The notes below the pieces were generated by a model. The model did not search any database, had not been told where the DNA came from, and saw only the letters and a list, made by a program, of their open reading frames with translations. Below, in pieces: positions 36,741 to 44,508 of a stretch of 64,000 nt of DNA (its first letter is position 1; each line of letters begins with the position of its first letter). The translations under genes and the position numbers were made by a program. The DNA is from Patescibacteria group bacterium (GTDB lineage: Bacteria; Patescibacteriota; Gracilibacteria; UM-FILTER-43-11): contig JAHJFD010000003.1 of the NCBI GenBank assembly GCA_018825145.1, forward strand, positions 1 to 64,000, given 5' to 3'.

Positions 36741-38000
36741 GTGCATACACACCGTTTTTTAGTCACCGGCGGCAAGAAACTTGAAGGGGCTGTAAAAGTT
36801 AGTGGTTCAAAGAATGCAGCCTTACCTATTATTGCGGCTACGCTTCTGACGGATGAAGAAGTAATACTTACCAATGTTCCTGATATCGCTGATATCGCCA
36901 TAATGGAACATATTTTGCACTATCTCGGGATTGAAACGAATTTTGAAGGCAATACTTTTACAATCCGTGCGGGTGCTTCGAAGAATCTTGAAATCAAGCA
37001 TGAGCTGGTTAGTAAGCTTCGTGGTTCAAGTCTTTTTCTTGGCCCTTTGCTTGCCCGACATAACGAGGTAAAACTGGCTTTCCCGGGTGGCTGTGTTATT
37101 GGCAAGCGTCCCATTGATGCCCATTTGCACGCCTTGAAATCATTGGGGGCGAAAATTTTGGAATCCGAAGAATTGTTGCATCTTAAAACGGAAAAATTGG
37201 TGGGCAGTAAATTTACGATGACTGAAGCTAGCGTGACGGCTACTGAAAATGCCATTATGGCAGCAGTTCTGGCTGAGGGTGATACCACGATTCGTTTGGC
37301 GGCCAGTGAGCCGCATGTGCAAGATCTCTGCAATTTTTTGGTTAGCATGGGCGCCAAAATTGACGGAATCGGAACTCATACCTTGAGAATTAAGGGGGTG
37401 AAAGAATTACATGGAACGGAGCATCGGATAACACCTGATTATCTGGAAACGGGTACTTTGGTTTTGGCAGCTGCCATTACCGGTGGTACGGTTGATATTT
37501 TAGATATTGTTCCTGAGCACCTTGATATTTTTTGGCAGAAGCTCCGCGAAGTCGGTGTGCATTTTGATTTGGGCCGGGATTCTGTACGTGTACTTCCTTC
37601 TAAGCAGATGAAGGCGATTAATTTGAAGACAGCTATCTTCCCCAGCTTCCCGACCGATTTACAGGCGCCGTTTACGGCTTTGCTTACACAGGCCGAAGGC
37701 AGAAGTTTCATTTTCGAAACCCTTTTTGAAGGACGTTTTCAATATTTATATGAACTTGAACGAATGGGGCTTAAGCCAAAGATTTTAAACCCATATCAAG
37801 CTGAAGTTGAGGGGCCGAGCAAATTAAAAGGCGCTGCTGTGGCCAGTTGTGATATCCGTGCGGGGGCGGGCGTGCTTATTGCCGCCCTGGCGGCCGAAGG
37901 TCAGACCGAAATCAGTAACATCTATTACATAGATCGCGGTTACGAAAGACTCGACGAAAAACTGAACAGCCTTGGCGCTAAAATTGAGAGGCTAAAATAG
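36741..38000 (+). CDS. murA: UDP-N-acetylglucosamine 1-carboxyvinyltransferase (MurA, 419 aa)
   Basis: First committed step of peptidoglycan precursor synthesis (enolpyruvyl transfer from PEP to UDP-GlcNAc). The substrate Lys lies in SGSKNAALPI near the N-terminus. The catalytic, fosfomycin-reactive Cys is at residue ~118 in GGCVIGKRPIDAHL. A late FPTDLQAP motif and the terminal RGYERLDEKL are typical. Length fits the family exactly. The start is GTG at 36741, in the short gap between divergent genes. Confidence 0.95.
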   Translation: MHTHRFLVTGGKKLEGAVKVSGSKNAALPIIAATLLTDEEVILTNVPDIADIAIMEHILHYLGIETNFEGNTFTIRAGASKNLEIKHELVSKLRGSSLFLGPLLARHNEVKLAFPGGCVIGKRPIDAHLHALKSLGAKILESEELLHLKTEKLVGSKFTMTEASVTATENAIMAAVLAEGDTTIRLAASEPHVQDLCNFLVSMGAKIDGIGTHTLRIKGVKELHGTEHRITPDYLETGTLVLAAAITGGTVDILDIVPEHLDIFWQKLREVGVHFDLGRDSVRVLPSKQMKAINLKTAIFPSFPTDLQAPFTALLTQAEGRSFIFETLFEGRFQYLYELERMGLKPKILNPYQAEVEGPSKLKGAAVASCDIRAGAGVLIAALAAEGQTEISNIYYIDRGYERLDEKLNSLGAKIERLK

Positions 38001-38037
38001 TTCGCGTCTGCTACAATAACGCTTGTAAAAGATTCTT

Positions 38038-39084
38038 ATGAAGTCAAAGATTGAAATCTTAAAATCGCAGGCGCTCGCGGCCTTAAAGGCGGCCAAGTCC
38101 GACGCTGAAGTTCGTGATCTGGAAGTGAAGTATTTAGGCCGTAACGGACTTTTCAACGACATCATGAAGAGTCTGAAAGATCTTTCTGATGAGGAAAAGC
38201 GGACAGTGGGGAAACTGGCTAACGAAACGAAAACCGAATTGGAGGCGGCGGTTCAGAAGAAGTACGCGGAACTTGAAATGTACGCTTTTGACGTGATTGC
38301 TGACAAGGAATGGATGGATGTGACGGTACCCGGTAAGAAACCTGATGTCGGTCACCGGCATCTGATCTCAAAATTCATCGATGACCTTGAAGTGGTGTTT
38401 GGGCGCATGGGATTCGCGGTGGCGGAAGGGCCTGACATCGAAACCGAACACTACAACTTTGATCAACTCAATATGCCTGCCGATCACCCTTCCCGCGATA
38501 TGCAGGATACTTTTTGGGTCAAGAATCTAAAAAGAATGGTGCTTCGCACGCATACCTCCCCCGTGCAAATCCGCCACATGGAATCCCATAAGCCACCTGT
38601 TCGGGTAATAAGCCTGGGCAAAACTTTTCGCAAAGACAGCGATGCCACCCATTCACCTATGTTCCATCAGATTGAAGGGCTTATGGTGGATACCGATATT
38701 TCAATAGCCAATTTAAAAGCCGTGCTGACGCATTTGCTTCAACAGGTGTTTGAAGATCCCAGTATTAAAACGCGTTTCCGAACCAGTTATTTCCCTTTTG
38801 TGGAACCCGGTATGGAAGTCGACTGCACTTGCCCCATTTGCCATGGTGAAGGAAAACTTGCTGACAATGTTCCCTGTAAACTGTGCAAACAGTGCGGGTG
38901 GCTGGAAATCGGCGGAGCGGGCATGGTCCATCCGAAAGTACTCGAAAATGTTGGTTACGATTCCAAAAAATATACCGGCTTTGCTTTTGGGTTTGGAGTC
39001 GATCGCATGGTGATGATTCGGCATCGGGTAAATCATCTTCGTTTGTTATTCGAGAATGATTTGCGATTTATTGATCAATTTTAA
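38038..39084 (+). CDS. pheS: phenylalanyl-tRNA synthetase alpha chain (348 aa)
   Basis: Class II synthetase catalytic subunit of the alpha2beta2 enzyme. An N-terminal coiled coil (1-90) precedes the catalytic core. Motif 2 includes RVISLGKTFRKDSDATHSP and FHQIEGLMVD. A CPICHGEG...CKLCKQCGW cysteine cluster of the kind seen in many bacterial PheS comes next, and motif 3 is FGFGVDRMVMIRH. The beta-chain gene pheT, which usually follows directly, is not in the window. Confidence 0.95.
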   Translation: MKSKIEILKSQALAALKAAKSDAEVRDLEVKYLGRNGLFNDIMKSLKDLSDEEKRTVGKLANETKTELEAAVQKKYAELEMYAFDVIADKEWMDVTVPGKKPDVGHRHLISKFIDDLEVVFGRMGFAVAEGPDIETEHYNFDQLNMPADHPSRDMQDTFWVKNLKRMVLRTHTSPVQIRHMESHKPPVRVISLGKTFRKDSDATHSPMFHQIEGLMVDTDISIANLKAVLTHLLQQVFEDPSIKTRFRTSYFPFVEPGMEVDCTCPICHGEGKLADNVPCKLCKQCGWLEIGGAGMVHPKVLENVGYDSKKYTGFAFGFGVDRMVMIRHRVNHLRLLFENDLRFIDQF

Positions 39085-39232
39085 TTCAGGAAGATCTACT
39101 TAATGGTGCCCGTATTTCTTTTGGGGTACATTGGTGGAGCAATATTTTCTTTACCTTTGGTGGTAAATATCTCAATGTAGGTGATTTTAATATGGGCCGT
39201 TTTCGGCTTTTATTCTTCCGGTCGTGGCATGG

Positions 39233-39238
39233 TATATT
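39233..39238 (+). promoter_or_regulatory. probable extended -10 box of the J-protein gene
   Basis: TATATT preceded by TGG; no good -35 lies at 16-18 bp. The predicted start, ~39245, is one base before the GTG at 39246, so the mRNA would be leaderless. Confidence 0.45.
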
Positions 39239-39245
39239 TGTAGTC

Positions 39246-39830
39246 GTGAAGAACTTTTATGAAATTTTGGGGGTTATGTGCGATGCCAATGCTGAGCAGA
39301 TCAAAAAGGCTTATTTTGTAATGGCTAAAAAGTATCACCCGGATTCCGGTGATGAGTCGGAAGTGAAAAAATTCCATGAGGTGGCCGAAGCTTATAAAGT
39401 TCTTTCCGATCCGGAATCCAGAAAGGTTTATGACTTAACTTTGGGGCCGATTGATCAGGAAGTGAAGAAAGTTGAAGATAAGCCTGTCAGCGAAGCAGTT
39501 CGAACCGGACATCGTGAGGCTTATCGTGATGATGAGCTTAAAGAATTTCATCGAAACCGTTACCAGAAGGCTGTTTTTCGGGTAATAGGCTTTTCGCTTT
39601 TGGTGGGCGTAATTGGGTACTTTACAGCCATTATTATTGGAGGTGTTGGACTTTTGGGTGGCATGGCAGGTTTTTTAATTGGTTTTAACCTTTCTATTCA
39701 TAAAAATTTTAAAATTGAGTCTTTTTTTGATTCCAAAAAATCCCAAAAAGCCTTTCGTATTTTTACCTGGCTACTCTTTTTGTGTGGGTTGGGCTATTTT
39801 GTTTGGTTGATTGTGCAGGACTTTATTTAG
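39246..39830 (+). CDS. membrane-bound J-domain protein (194 aa)
   Basis: The N-terminal J-domain starts at once (KNFYEILGV) and keeps the HPD tripeptide needed to stimulate DnaK ATPase (KKYHPDSGD), then YKVLSDPESRKVYD. A charged linker is followed by two or three membrane helices (FSLLVGVIGYFTAIIIGGVG with an adjoining glycine-rich helix, and FTWLLFLCGLGYFVWLIV at the end). It lacks the Gly/Phe and zinc domains of true DnaJ, so it is a specialised co-chaperone that would recruit Hsp70 to the inner face of the membrane. An ATG at 39192 extends the frame by 18 codons, but these precede the predicted -10 box, so GTG 39246 is preferred. Confidence 0.82.
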   Translation: MKNFYEILGVMCDANAEQIKKAYFVMAKKYHPDSGDESEVKKFHEVAEAYKVLSDPESRKVYDLTLGPIDQEVKKVEDKPVSEAVRTGHREAYRDDELKEFHRNRYQKAVFRVIGFSLLVGVIGYFTAIIIGGVGLLGGMAGFLIGFNLSIHKNFKIESFFDSKKSQKAFRIFTWLLFLCGLGYFVWLIVQDFI

Positions 39831-39858
39831 TATTCTGTAATTACGTTAATCTTAGATC

Positions 39859-40305
39859 ATGCAAAAAGTTATTATCGGATCAGACCACGCTGGTTTTCAG
39901 ACGAAAGAGAGAATCAAAAAGGAACTTGGTTCCGAATTCGAGTTTGTAGATGTAGGAACCCATAATGGTGACTCAGTCGATTACCCTATTTACGCGGAAA
40001 AAGTGGGTCAGCAGGTAGCTGTTACTCCCGGGGTAAAGGGGGTGCTTGTTTGCGGTTCCGGAATCGGTGTTTCAATTGCCGCTAATAAGGTAAATGGAAT
40101 TCGCGCGGCCCTTTGCTACAACAAGAGGTCTGCTGAACTCGCCCGTCTTCACAATGATGCTAACGTGATTGCCACGGTTGGCCGGGAAGAAACTTTTGAT
40201 GATCCGGCGGACGTTGTCCGTGTTTTTTTAAAAACAGATTTTTCCGGTGAAGACCGGCACGCGCGCCGGGTTCAGCAGATAATGGATATAGAAAAACGCA
40301 ACTAA
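39859..40305 (+). CDS. rpiB: ribose-5-phosphate isomerase B (148 aa)
   Basis: It interconverts ribose 5-phosphate and ribulose 5-phosphate in the pentose phosphate pathway. The family's GSDHAGFQTKE start, DVGTH, the catalytic-Cys segment LVCGSGIGVSIAANK and the RHARRVQQI end are present. The active-site His of HNDANV is also seen. The stop overlaps the start of rpe by one base (TAATG), so the two pentose phosphate enzymes are coupled. Confidence 0.95.
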   Translation: MQKVIIGSDHAGFQTKERIKKELGSEFEFVDVGTHNGDSVDYPIYAEKVGQQVAVTPGVKGVLVCGSGIGVSIAANKVNGIRAALCYNKRSAELARLHNDANVIATVGREETFDDPADVVRVFLKTDFSGEDRHARRVQQIMDIEKRN

Positions 40306-40934
40306 TGGATTTAAAAATAGCCCCTTCAATCTTAGGCGTCGATTATGGACGGATGAACGAACATCTGGCCGAACTGGCGCCGTTTTCGGACATGTTCCAT
40401 GTGGATGTGATGGACGGGAATTTCGTCGATAACCTTACTGTTGGTGCGCCGGTGGTGGCCCGCATCAAAACCAAGGTGCCGCTGGACTGCCATCTGATGA
40501 TCAACAATCCTCACAAGTTTATTAAGGATTTCGCGGAGGCGGGGGCTTATTCCATTACCATCCATGCCGAGGCCAGCCTGCATTTGGGTGATGATATCCA
40601 GAAAATCAAAGACGCTGGTTGTCGTGCGGCGGTGGCGCTGAACCCCGAAACCCCGGTCGACAAGATCTCCAAAGTACTCCCCATGCTCGATATGGTTCTG
40701 ATTATGTCGGTTCATCCGGGTTTTGGCGGGCAGGCGTTTATTCCGGAAGTTCTTGAAAAAGTGAAATGGCTGCGTGAACATTATCCGAATCTGGACATCC
40801 AAATCGATGGGGGAATCAACGACCAGACCGCTCCGCTGGCTAAAAAGGCCGGGGCGAATGTGCTGGTGGCAGGGTCTTATATTCTCAAGAACAAAAATCC
40901 CGCCGGGGCGGCACAGAAGCTTCGGGATGCTTAG
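40305..40934 (+). CDS. rpe: ribulose-phosphate 3-epimerase (209 aa)
   Basis: It converts ribulose 5-phosphate to xylulose 5-phosphate. A TIM barrel with APSILGVDYG, the metal ligands in FHVDVMDGNFVDNLT and DCHLMI, the loop MSVHPGFGGQ and QIDGGIN with the catalytic Asp. It is translationally coupled to rpiB and slightly overlaps the opposing transporter gene at its end (4 bp). Confidence 0.95.
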   Translation: MDLKIAPSILGVDYGRMNEHLAELAPFSDMFHVDVMDGNFVDNLTVGAPVVARIKTKVPLDCHLMINNPHKFIKDFAEAGAYSITIHAEASLHLGDDIQKIKDAGCRAAVALNPETPVDKISKVLPMLDMVLIMSVHPGFGGQAFIPEVLEKVKWLREHYPNLDIQIDGGINDQTAPLAKKAGANVLVAGSYILKNKNPAGAAQKLRDA

Positions 40935-42094
40935 GTATTTAGGTGGTGATCACTGCGGGCGGCGTAGGTCATTCCGAACATCGCAAAAGAACCTAGGAAT
41001 ATGACGAGCCATAAATATGTTTCGGGTAAGAAGTGAAAGGCTATTGCCAGTATGGCGGCGGTGACGAAGCGACTGATATTCAGGTATACCTCCCGGCTAA
41101 GCATAAAATTAACAGGGTTTATTTTGTTGCCGTAGGCGTACAGGTAAGAGCTCAGCACGGTGTTCTGCATGGTCAGCATCAGCCGGTTCAGAAATTCCAC
41201 CACCCACACGTAGGCCATGTGTGGCATAAAGTATATTGTCGCGTAAGCCATAATGGTCAAAGTCCGAATACGGCTAATACGAATAAGCAGGTTGGCCCGG
41301 CTTTTTTTGTCGAACCACATGCCGGTCAGCCAGATGATGAGTCCGGTAATCAGCGTTGTGCATCCGATTAAAATACCCAGATCCATAATACTGCCAATGA
41401 AAATCGCGAATATCAGCACCCAGGTATTGGTAATTGCCGTAAAGCTCACTCCTTCCCAAAAATAACCGGGGCTGACCGCCCGCACTTCTTCCTGCTTCAG
41501 GGTCTGCAACAGCTTTTTGTAAGAATATTTTTCAGTGTTTGCGGGCGCGTCAAAAAGGACAATAGGAATCAGGCTGATCAGTCCGGAGCAAATGCCAATG
41601 ATAAAGGTGGCGTTAAAAGAAATCAGAAAGCTCACCGCTCCGCCGATTATCGGTGCGACGAAAGCAATAAGCGTCTGAATTATAAAAACAATGCTCATCT
41701 GCCGGCCGATCACTTTATAATCGGAATTTACGCCAATAAACCAATGCCGGACCATCCAGTAAAAGCTGATGTAAAGAGAATACATAACCACAGCGGGGAT
41801 AATCATTGCTTTGTTTTGGGCGGTGGTCAGCGAAAAAAGCGAAAGAGCTGCAATGTAAAAAACAATGCCCGCCATCATAAAATATTTGGGCTGTTTCCAC
41901 TTCATGGCCAGATTAAAAACAGGCAGGAAGAGTAAGCCGTGAATCAGATTCCAAGCCATCACAAACAAAAAAACAGCGCTCACCGAGTTAAAAAGCCGGT
42001 AAATGAAAATCGGCAGCACTAACATCAGCATTGTGTCGCTGAACTGAAAAAGAAGTTCGTGTAAGTAGAACAGTTTTAAATTACGATTTTGCAT
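40931..42094 (-). CDS. MFS-like membrane transporter (387 aa)
   Basis: Eleven to twelve hydrophobic helices of the major facilitator style (LMLVLPIFIYRLFNSVSAV, FLFVMAWNLIHGLLFLPVF, LIGCTTLITGLIIWLTGMWF), with the loop FDKKSRANL after a helix, as in motif A. No substrate is deducible. The open frame goes back to 42238, but the extra N-terminus is the translated tRNA-Arg gene, giving the well-known false peptide APVAQGIERP...SIPAWRT. An ATG at 42106 overlaps the tRNA's CCA and would be cut by tRNA maturation; the ATG at 42094 is preferred. It is probably co-transcribed with the tRNA. Confidence 0.8.
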   Translation of the reverse strand: MQNRNLKLFYLHELLFQFSDTMLMLVLPIFIYRLFNSVSAVFLFVMAWNLIHGLLFLPVFNLAMKWKQPKYFMMAGIVFYIAALSLFSLTTAQNKAMIIPAVVMYSLYISFYWMVRHWFIGVNSDYKVIGRQMSIVFIIQTLIAFVAPIIGGAVSFLISFNATFIIGICSGLISLIPIVLFDAPANTEKYSYKKLLQTLKQEEVRAVSPGYFWEGVSFTAITNTWVLIFAIFIGSIMDLGILIGCTTLITGLIIWLTGMWFDKKSRANLLIRISRIRTLTIMAYATIYFMPHMAYVWVVEFLNRLMLTMQNTVLSSYLYAYGNKINPVNFMLSREVYLNISRFVTAAILAIAFHFLPETYLWLVIFLGSFAMFGMTYAARSDHHLNT

Positions 42095-42105
42095 GTACTT
42101 TAACA

Positions 42106-42181
42106 TGGTGCGCCAGGCAGGAATCGAACCTGCGACCTCCCGGACCGCAACCGGACGCTCTATCCCCTGAGCTACTGGCGC
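42106..42181 (-). tRNA. tRNA-Arg (anticodon GCG), CCA encoded
   Basis: A full cloverleaf on the minus strand. Acceptor GCGCCAG/CTGGCGC, D-stem GCTC/GAGC, anticodon stem TCCGG/CCGGG around the loop TTGCGGT (anticodon GCG), T-stem GCAGG/CCTGC with TTCGATT, discriminator A and encoded CCA. It reads CGC arginine codons. Most bacteria read CGU/CGC/CGA with an inosine-modified ACG tRNA, so GCG is unusual. Confidence 0.93.
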
Positions 42182-42209
42182 TCGCTGTCGTTTTGCTTCG
42201 AGCTCGGTA

Positions 42210-42238
42210 ATTCTATTAAAAAGAATCATTGATGGCAA
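42210..42238 (-). promoter_or_regulatory. promoter of tRNA-Arg and the MFS gene
   Basis: TTGCCA (42233-42238), 17-bp spacer, TAGAAT (42210-42215). Its -35 overlaps the -35 of the divergent ftsE promoter by two bases. Confidence 0.7.
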
Positions 42239-42257
42239 GGTGAAACTTCCCTAAAAT
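42229..42257 (+). promoter_or_regulatory. promoter of ftsE, giving a leaderless mRNA
   Basis: TTGATG (42229-42234), 17-bp spacer, TAAAAT (42252-42257). Seven bases after the -10 is the A of the ftsE ATG at 42264, so transcription and translation should start at the same base. Confidence 0.7.
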
Positions 42258-42263
42258 AAAGCC

Positions 42264-42911
42264 ATGATCAGTTTTCACAATGTCACCAAAAAGTACGGTC
42301 CCCATTTAGTGCTAGACAGCGTGAAATTTGATATTGAAAGCAATGAGTTTGTGGTTTTGACGGGGGCTTCGGGCTCCGGTAAATCCACGGTGATTGCGCT
42401 TTTGATCGGCGCCGAAAAGCCAACCCATGGAAGTGTCGAAGTGGACGGTATGTATGTCAGTGAAATGGAACAGGTCACGCTTCAATTGTTCCGCCGGAAG
42501 ATCGGAGTGGTGTATCAGGATTACAAACTTTTGGGGAAGAAAACTGTTTTCGAGAATGTGGCTTTCGCCATGGAGGTATGCAATGAACCCGATGAACTTA
42601 TCCACGAACGGGTGCCTGCCGTATTGGCAAAAGTCGGTTTGCTGAATTTTCAGGATAAATTCCCCGATCAGCTTTCAGGCGGTGAAAAACAACGGCTGGC
42701 CATCGCTCGGGCGCTGGTGCATAAGCCACGCCTGATTATTGCCGATGAGCCTACCGGCAATCTGGACGATGAAAATGTAAAAGGGATTTTGCACCTTTTA
42801 AAAAATCTTCATGCGGAGGGGGCTACGGTGCTTTTGACTACCCACGATCCTTTAGTGCGGGAACTCGCTCACGGACGCAGCTTGAGTTTGGAAGATGGAA
42901 AAATAATTTAA
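42264..42911 (+). CDS. ftsE: cell-division ABC ATPase FtsE (215 aa)
   Basis: Cytoplasmic ATPase that with membrane partner FtsX regulates septal peptidoglycan hydrolases. It has Walker [11 protein letters not shown]-loop VYQDYKLL, signature LSGGEKQR, Walker [13 protein letters not shown] and switch His in TTHD. The N-terminus ([12 protein letters not shown]) and the DYKLL phrase are typical of FtsE over other small ABC ATPases. ftsX normally follows; here the next gene is purM after 6 bp. A LolD- or MacB-like role cannot be fully excluded. Confidence 0.82.
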   Translation: MISFHNVTKKYGPHLVLDSVKFDIESNEFVVLTGASGSGKSTVIALLIGAEKPTHGSVEVDGMYVSEMEQVTLQLFRRKIGVVYQDYKLLGKKTVFENVAFAMEVCNEPDELIHERVPAVLAKVGLLNFQDKFPDQLSGGEKQRLAIARALVHKPRLIIADEPTGNLDDENVKGILHLLKNLHAEGATVLLTTHDPLVRELAHGRSLSLEDGKII

Positions 42912-42917
42912 TTTTTT

Positions 42918-43952
42918 ATGGCAACTTACAAAGAATCAGGAGTAGATGTTGAACTGGGCGACCGCTGTTCCCGGGCGGCCTACAGCGCGGCCAAAGGGAC
43001 TTTTGCCGGGCGCAAGGGTATGATCGGACAGCCGGTCACCGATGAAGGCGGGTTCGCGGGGCTTTTGGATATGGGTGATTTTTATTTGGCGCAGAATGAT
43101 GACGGCGTGGGTACCAAAATTGAAGTGGCAGAAAAAATGCGGAAATTCGACACGCTTGGCTACGATTTAGTTGCTATGGTAGCCGATGACGCTATTTGTA
43201 TGGGGGCGGAAGTTATTTCGGTCAGTAATACACTGGACGCGCCCAAGCTGGATGCCGAGATGGTAGAGGGTCTGATGGCAGGCCTGCAAAAGGCGGCGCT
43301 GGAACAAAAAATTGTGGTGCCCGGAGGTGAGCTGGCTGAACTTAGCGGGGCGCTTAACGGGGCGGTCTGGAATGCAACAGCAGTGGGAATTGTGGCAAAA
43401 GACCGTGTTTTAAGTGGTGCCGGTATTCAAATTGGCGATGCGATTATCGGTTTAAAATCGGTTGGTATCCGTTCGAATGGAATGAGTTTGGCAAGAATGA
43501 TCCTCAGCAAGCAATTCGGTGAAAATTGGGTGGCCGAAAAATATGATAACGGCCGTACCTGGGGCGAAGTTATTCTGACGCCTTCAAAAATTTATCACGC
43601 GGCTATTCTGAATATCATTGGCCGGTATGGCGAAAGCAAGAAGCATCCCATTAAAGGCATTGTGCACAATACCGGTGGGGGAATTCGCGGAAATCTGCCA
43701 AGGCTTCTGAAAAAACATGGCTTTGGGGCCAAGCTGGACTCTTTGATTGAACCGCATGATTTTATGCTCAGGCTTATGGAACTGGGGCAGGTAAGCGTGG
43801 AAGAGGCTTACAAAACCTGGAATATGGGCGTGGGGATGATGATGGTAACTGGTTCAGAATCAGCAGACGGATTGATCGCGGCACTGGCAAAAGAAGGCGT
43901 GAAATCTCAGGTAATAGGTTATGTAACAGGCGGTGAGGAAATCCAGTTTTAG
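42918..43952 (+). CDS. purM: phosphoribosylformylglycinamidine cyclo-ligase (AIR synthetase, 344 aa)
   Basis: It closes the imidazole ring in purine synthesis (FGAM to AIR, ATP-dependent). N-terminal YKESGVDVELGD, then the loop QNDDGVGTK, MVADDAICMGAE and the C-terminal GLKSVGIRSNGMSLAR and HNTGGGIRGNLPR blocks identify PurM. It starts 6 bp after ftsE and is probably on the same transcript. No other pur genes are in the window, so whether a full pathway exists cannot be told. Confidence 0.92.
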   Translation: MATYKESGVDVELGDRCSRAAYSAAKGTFAGRKGMIGQPVTDEGGFAGLLDMGDFYLAQNDDGVGTKIEVAEKMRKFDTLGYDLVAMVADDAICMGAEVISVSNTLDAPKLDAEMVEGLMAGLQKAALEQKIVVPGGELAELSGALNGAVWNATAVGIVAKDRVLSGAGIQIGDAIIGLKSVGIRSNGMSLARMILSKQFGENWVAEKYDNGRTWGEVILTPSKIYHAAILNIIGRYGESKKHPIKGIVHNTGGGIRGNLPRLLKKHGFGAKLDSLIEPHDFMLRLMELGQVSVEEAYKTWNMGVGMMMVTGSESADGLIAALAKEGVKSQVIGYVTGGEEIQF

Positions 43953-43955
43953 GTT

Positions 43956-44186
43956 CTAGCTTTGCGGATCCATAAAGGTTTTTCGCTGGTTGGTTTTAAT
44001 CATGCGGATGGCTTTGGTGTGGTCTTTTAGGGTGTCATCCGTGGTCAGCAGTTTTTTTTCGTTGCGAATAAAATCCATAGCCAGGTAGCGGAAAAACTCC
44101 GACTGGCTGTTAAAGCCCCATCGGTTGATAGCTTCGTTGATTTGCCCGGCCAGTTCGTCGTAAATAAAAAAGTGCACTCTCTTCAT
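43956..44186 (-). CDS. ribbon-helix-helix (CopG/Arc-type) DNA-binding protein (76 aa)
   Basis: It begins with the RHH beta strand (MKRVHFFIYDEL), then helix A (AGQINEAINRW), the turn GFNSQS and helix B (EFFRYLAMDFIRNEK), followed by a basic tail. RHH proteins bind as dimers to short repeated operators. It has its own promoter (TTGAAA-17-TACATT), and about 50 bp upstream of the -35 lies a set of 11-bp repeats that could be its operator. It is not obviously paired with a toxin gene: its neighbours are purM and dprA. Confidence 0.8.
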   Translation of the reverse strand: MKRVHFFIYDELAGQINEAINRWGFNSQSEFFRYLAMDFIRNEKKLLTTDDTLKDHTKAIRMIKTNQRKTFMDPQS

Positions 44187-44230
44187 AAAAATTCGGTTAA
44201 ATACTAATTATCAATTTTGCGCGGATCGTA

Positions 44231-44259
44231 AATGTACATCATTTTTTTGTGATTTTCAA
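44231..44259 (-). promoter_or_regulatory. promoter of the ribbon-helix-helix gene
   Basis: TTGAAA (44254-44259), 17-bp spacer, TACATT (44231-44236); predicted start near 44224, leaving a ~38-nt leader. Confidence 0.6.
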
Positions 44260-44305
44260 ATATATTGATGCGACCTTGGGGTATCCTTTTTAGGATATGA
44301 AATTT

Positions 44306-44360
44306 TGTTGCACAAGGTTTGTGCAAGATCTGTGCAAGGTTTGTGCAAGATCTGTGCATC
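44306..44360. repeat. five 11-bp tandem repeats, operator-like
   Basis: Units of 11 bp run without gaps: TGTTGCACAAG, GTTTGTGCAAG, ATCTGTGCAAG, GTTTGTGCAAG, ATCTGTGCATC. The common core TGTGCAAG recurs about once per helical turn, so all sites face the same side of the DNA. The first unit holds TTGCACAA, the reverse complement of the TTGTGCAA in later units. They sit between the divergent promoters of the RHH gene and dprA. Confidence 0.85.
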
Positions 44361-44473
44361 AGAATTCTTGAGGTCTGCCTGGTATGCCCCTGGGCTTCAG
44401 AAAAGCGGGGATGTTTGGTGGATTTTTGTGTTGATTGGGCTGATTTGCAATTTTTTTTGCCCATGATACTTTT

Positions 44474-44502
44474 TTGGCGCAGGATTTTTTCAATAATATT
44501 TT
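44474..44502 (+). promoter_or_regulatory. promoter of dprA, giving a leaderless mRNA
   Basis: TTGGCG (44474-44479), 17-bp spacer, TATTTT (44497-44502). The expected start base is the A of the dprA ATG at 44509. Confidence 0.6.
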
Positions 44503-44508
44503 CATCTT

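Larger units (their letters stand above)
44187..44508. other. intergenic regulatory region between the RHH gene and dprA
   Basis: Besides both promoters and the 11-bp repeats, it contains a TATCC/GGATA hairpin (44283-44297). An 86-codon minus-strand frame crosses the repeats, but its coding pattern is poor and it runs over the RHH promoter, so I do not call it a gene. Confidence 0.6.

Noticed and set aside
39192-39245. ATG 39192 start of the J-protein
   Set aside because: The codons precede the predicted -10 box and add no recognisable domain.
42095-42238. N-terminal extension of the MFS protein (about 48 residues)
   Set aside because: It is the tRNA-Arg gene read as protein; the APVAQGIERP...SIPAWRT peptide is a classic false translation of a tRNA.
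44204-44464. 86-codon minus-strand ORF upstream of the RHH gene
   Set aside because: It is made largely from the 11-bp repeats, crosses the RHH promoter and has no protein-like pattern.
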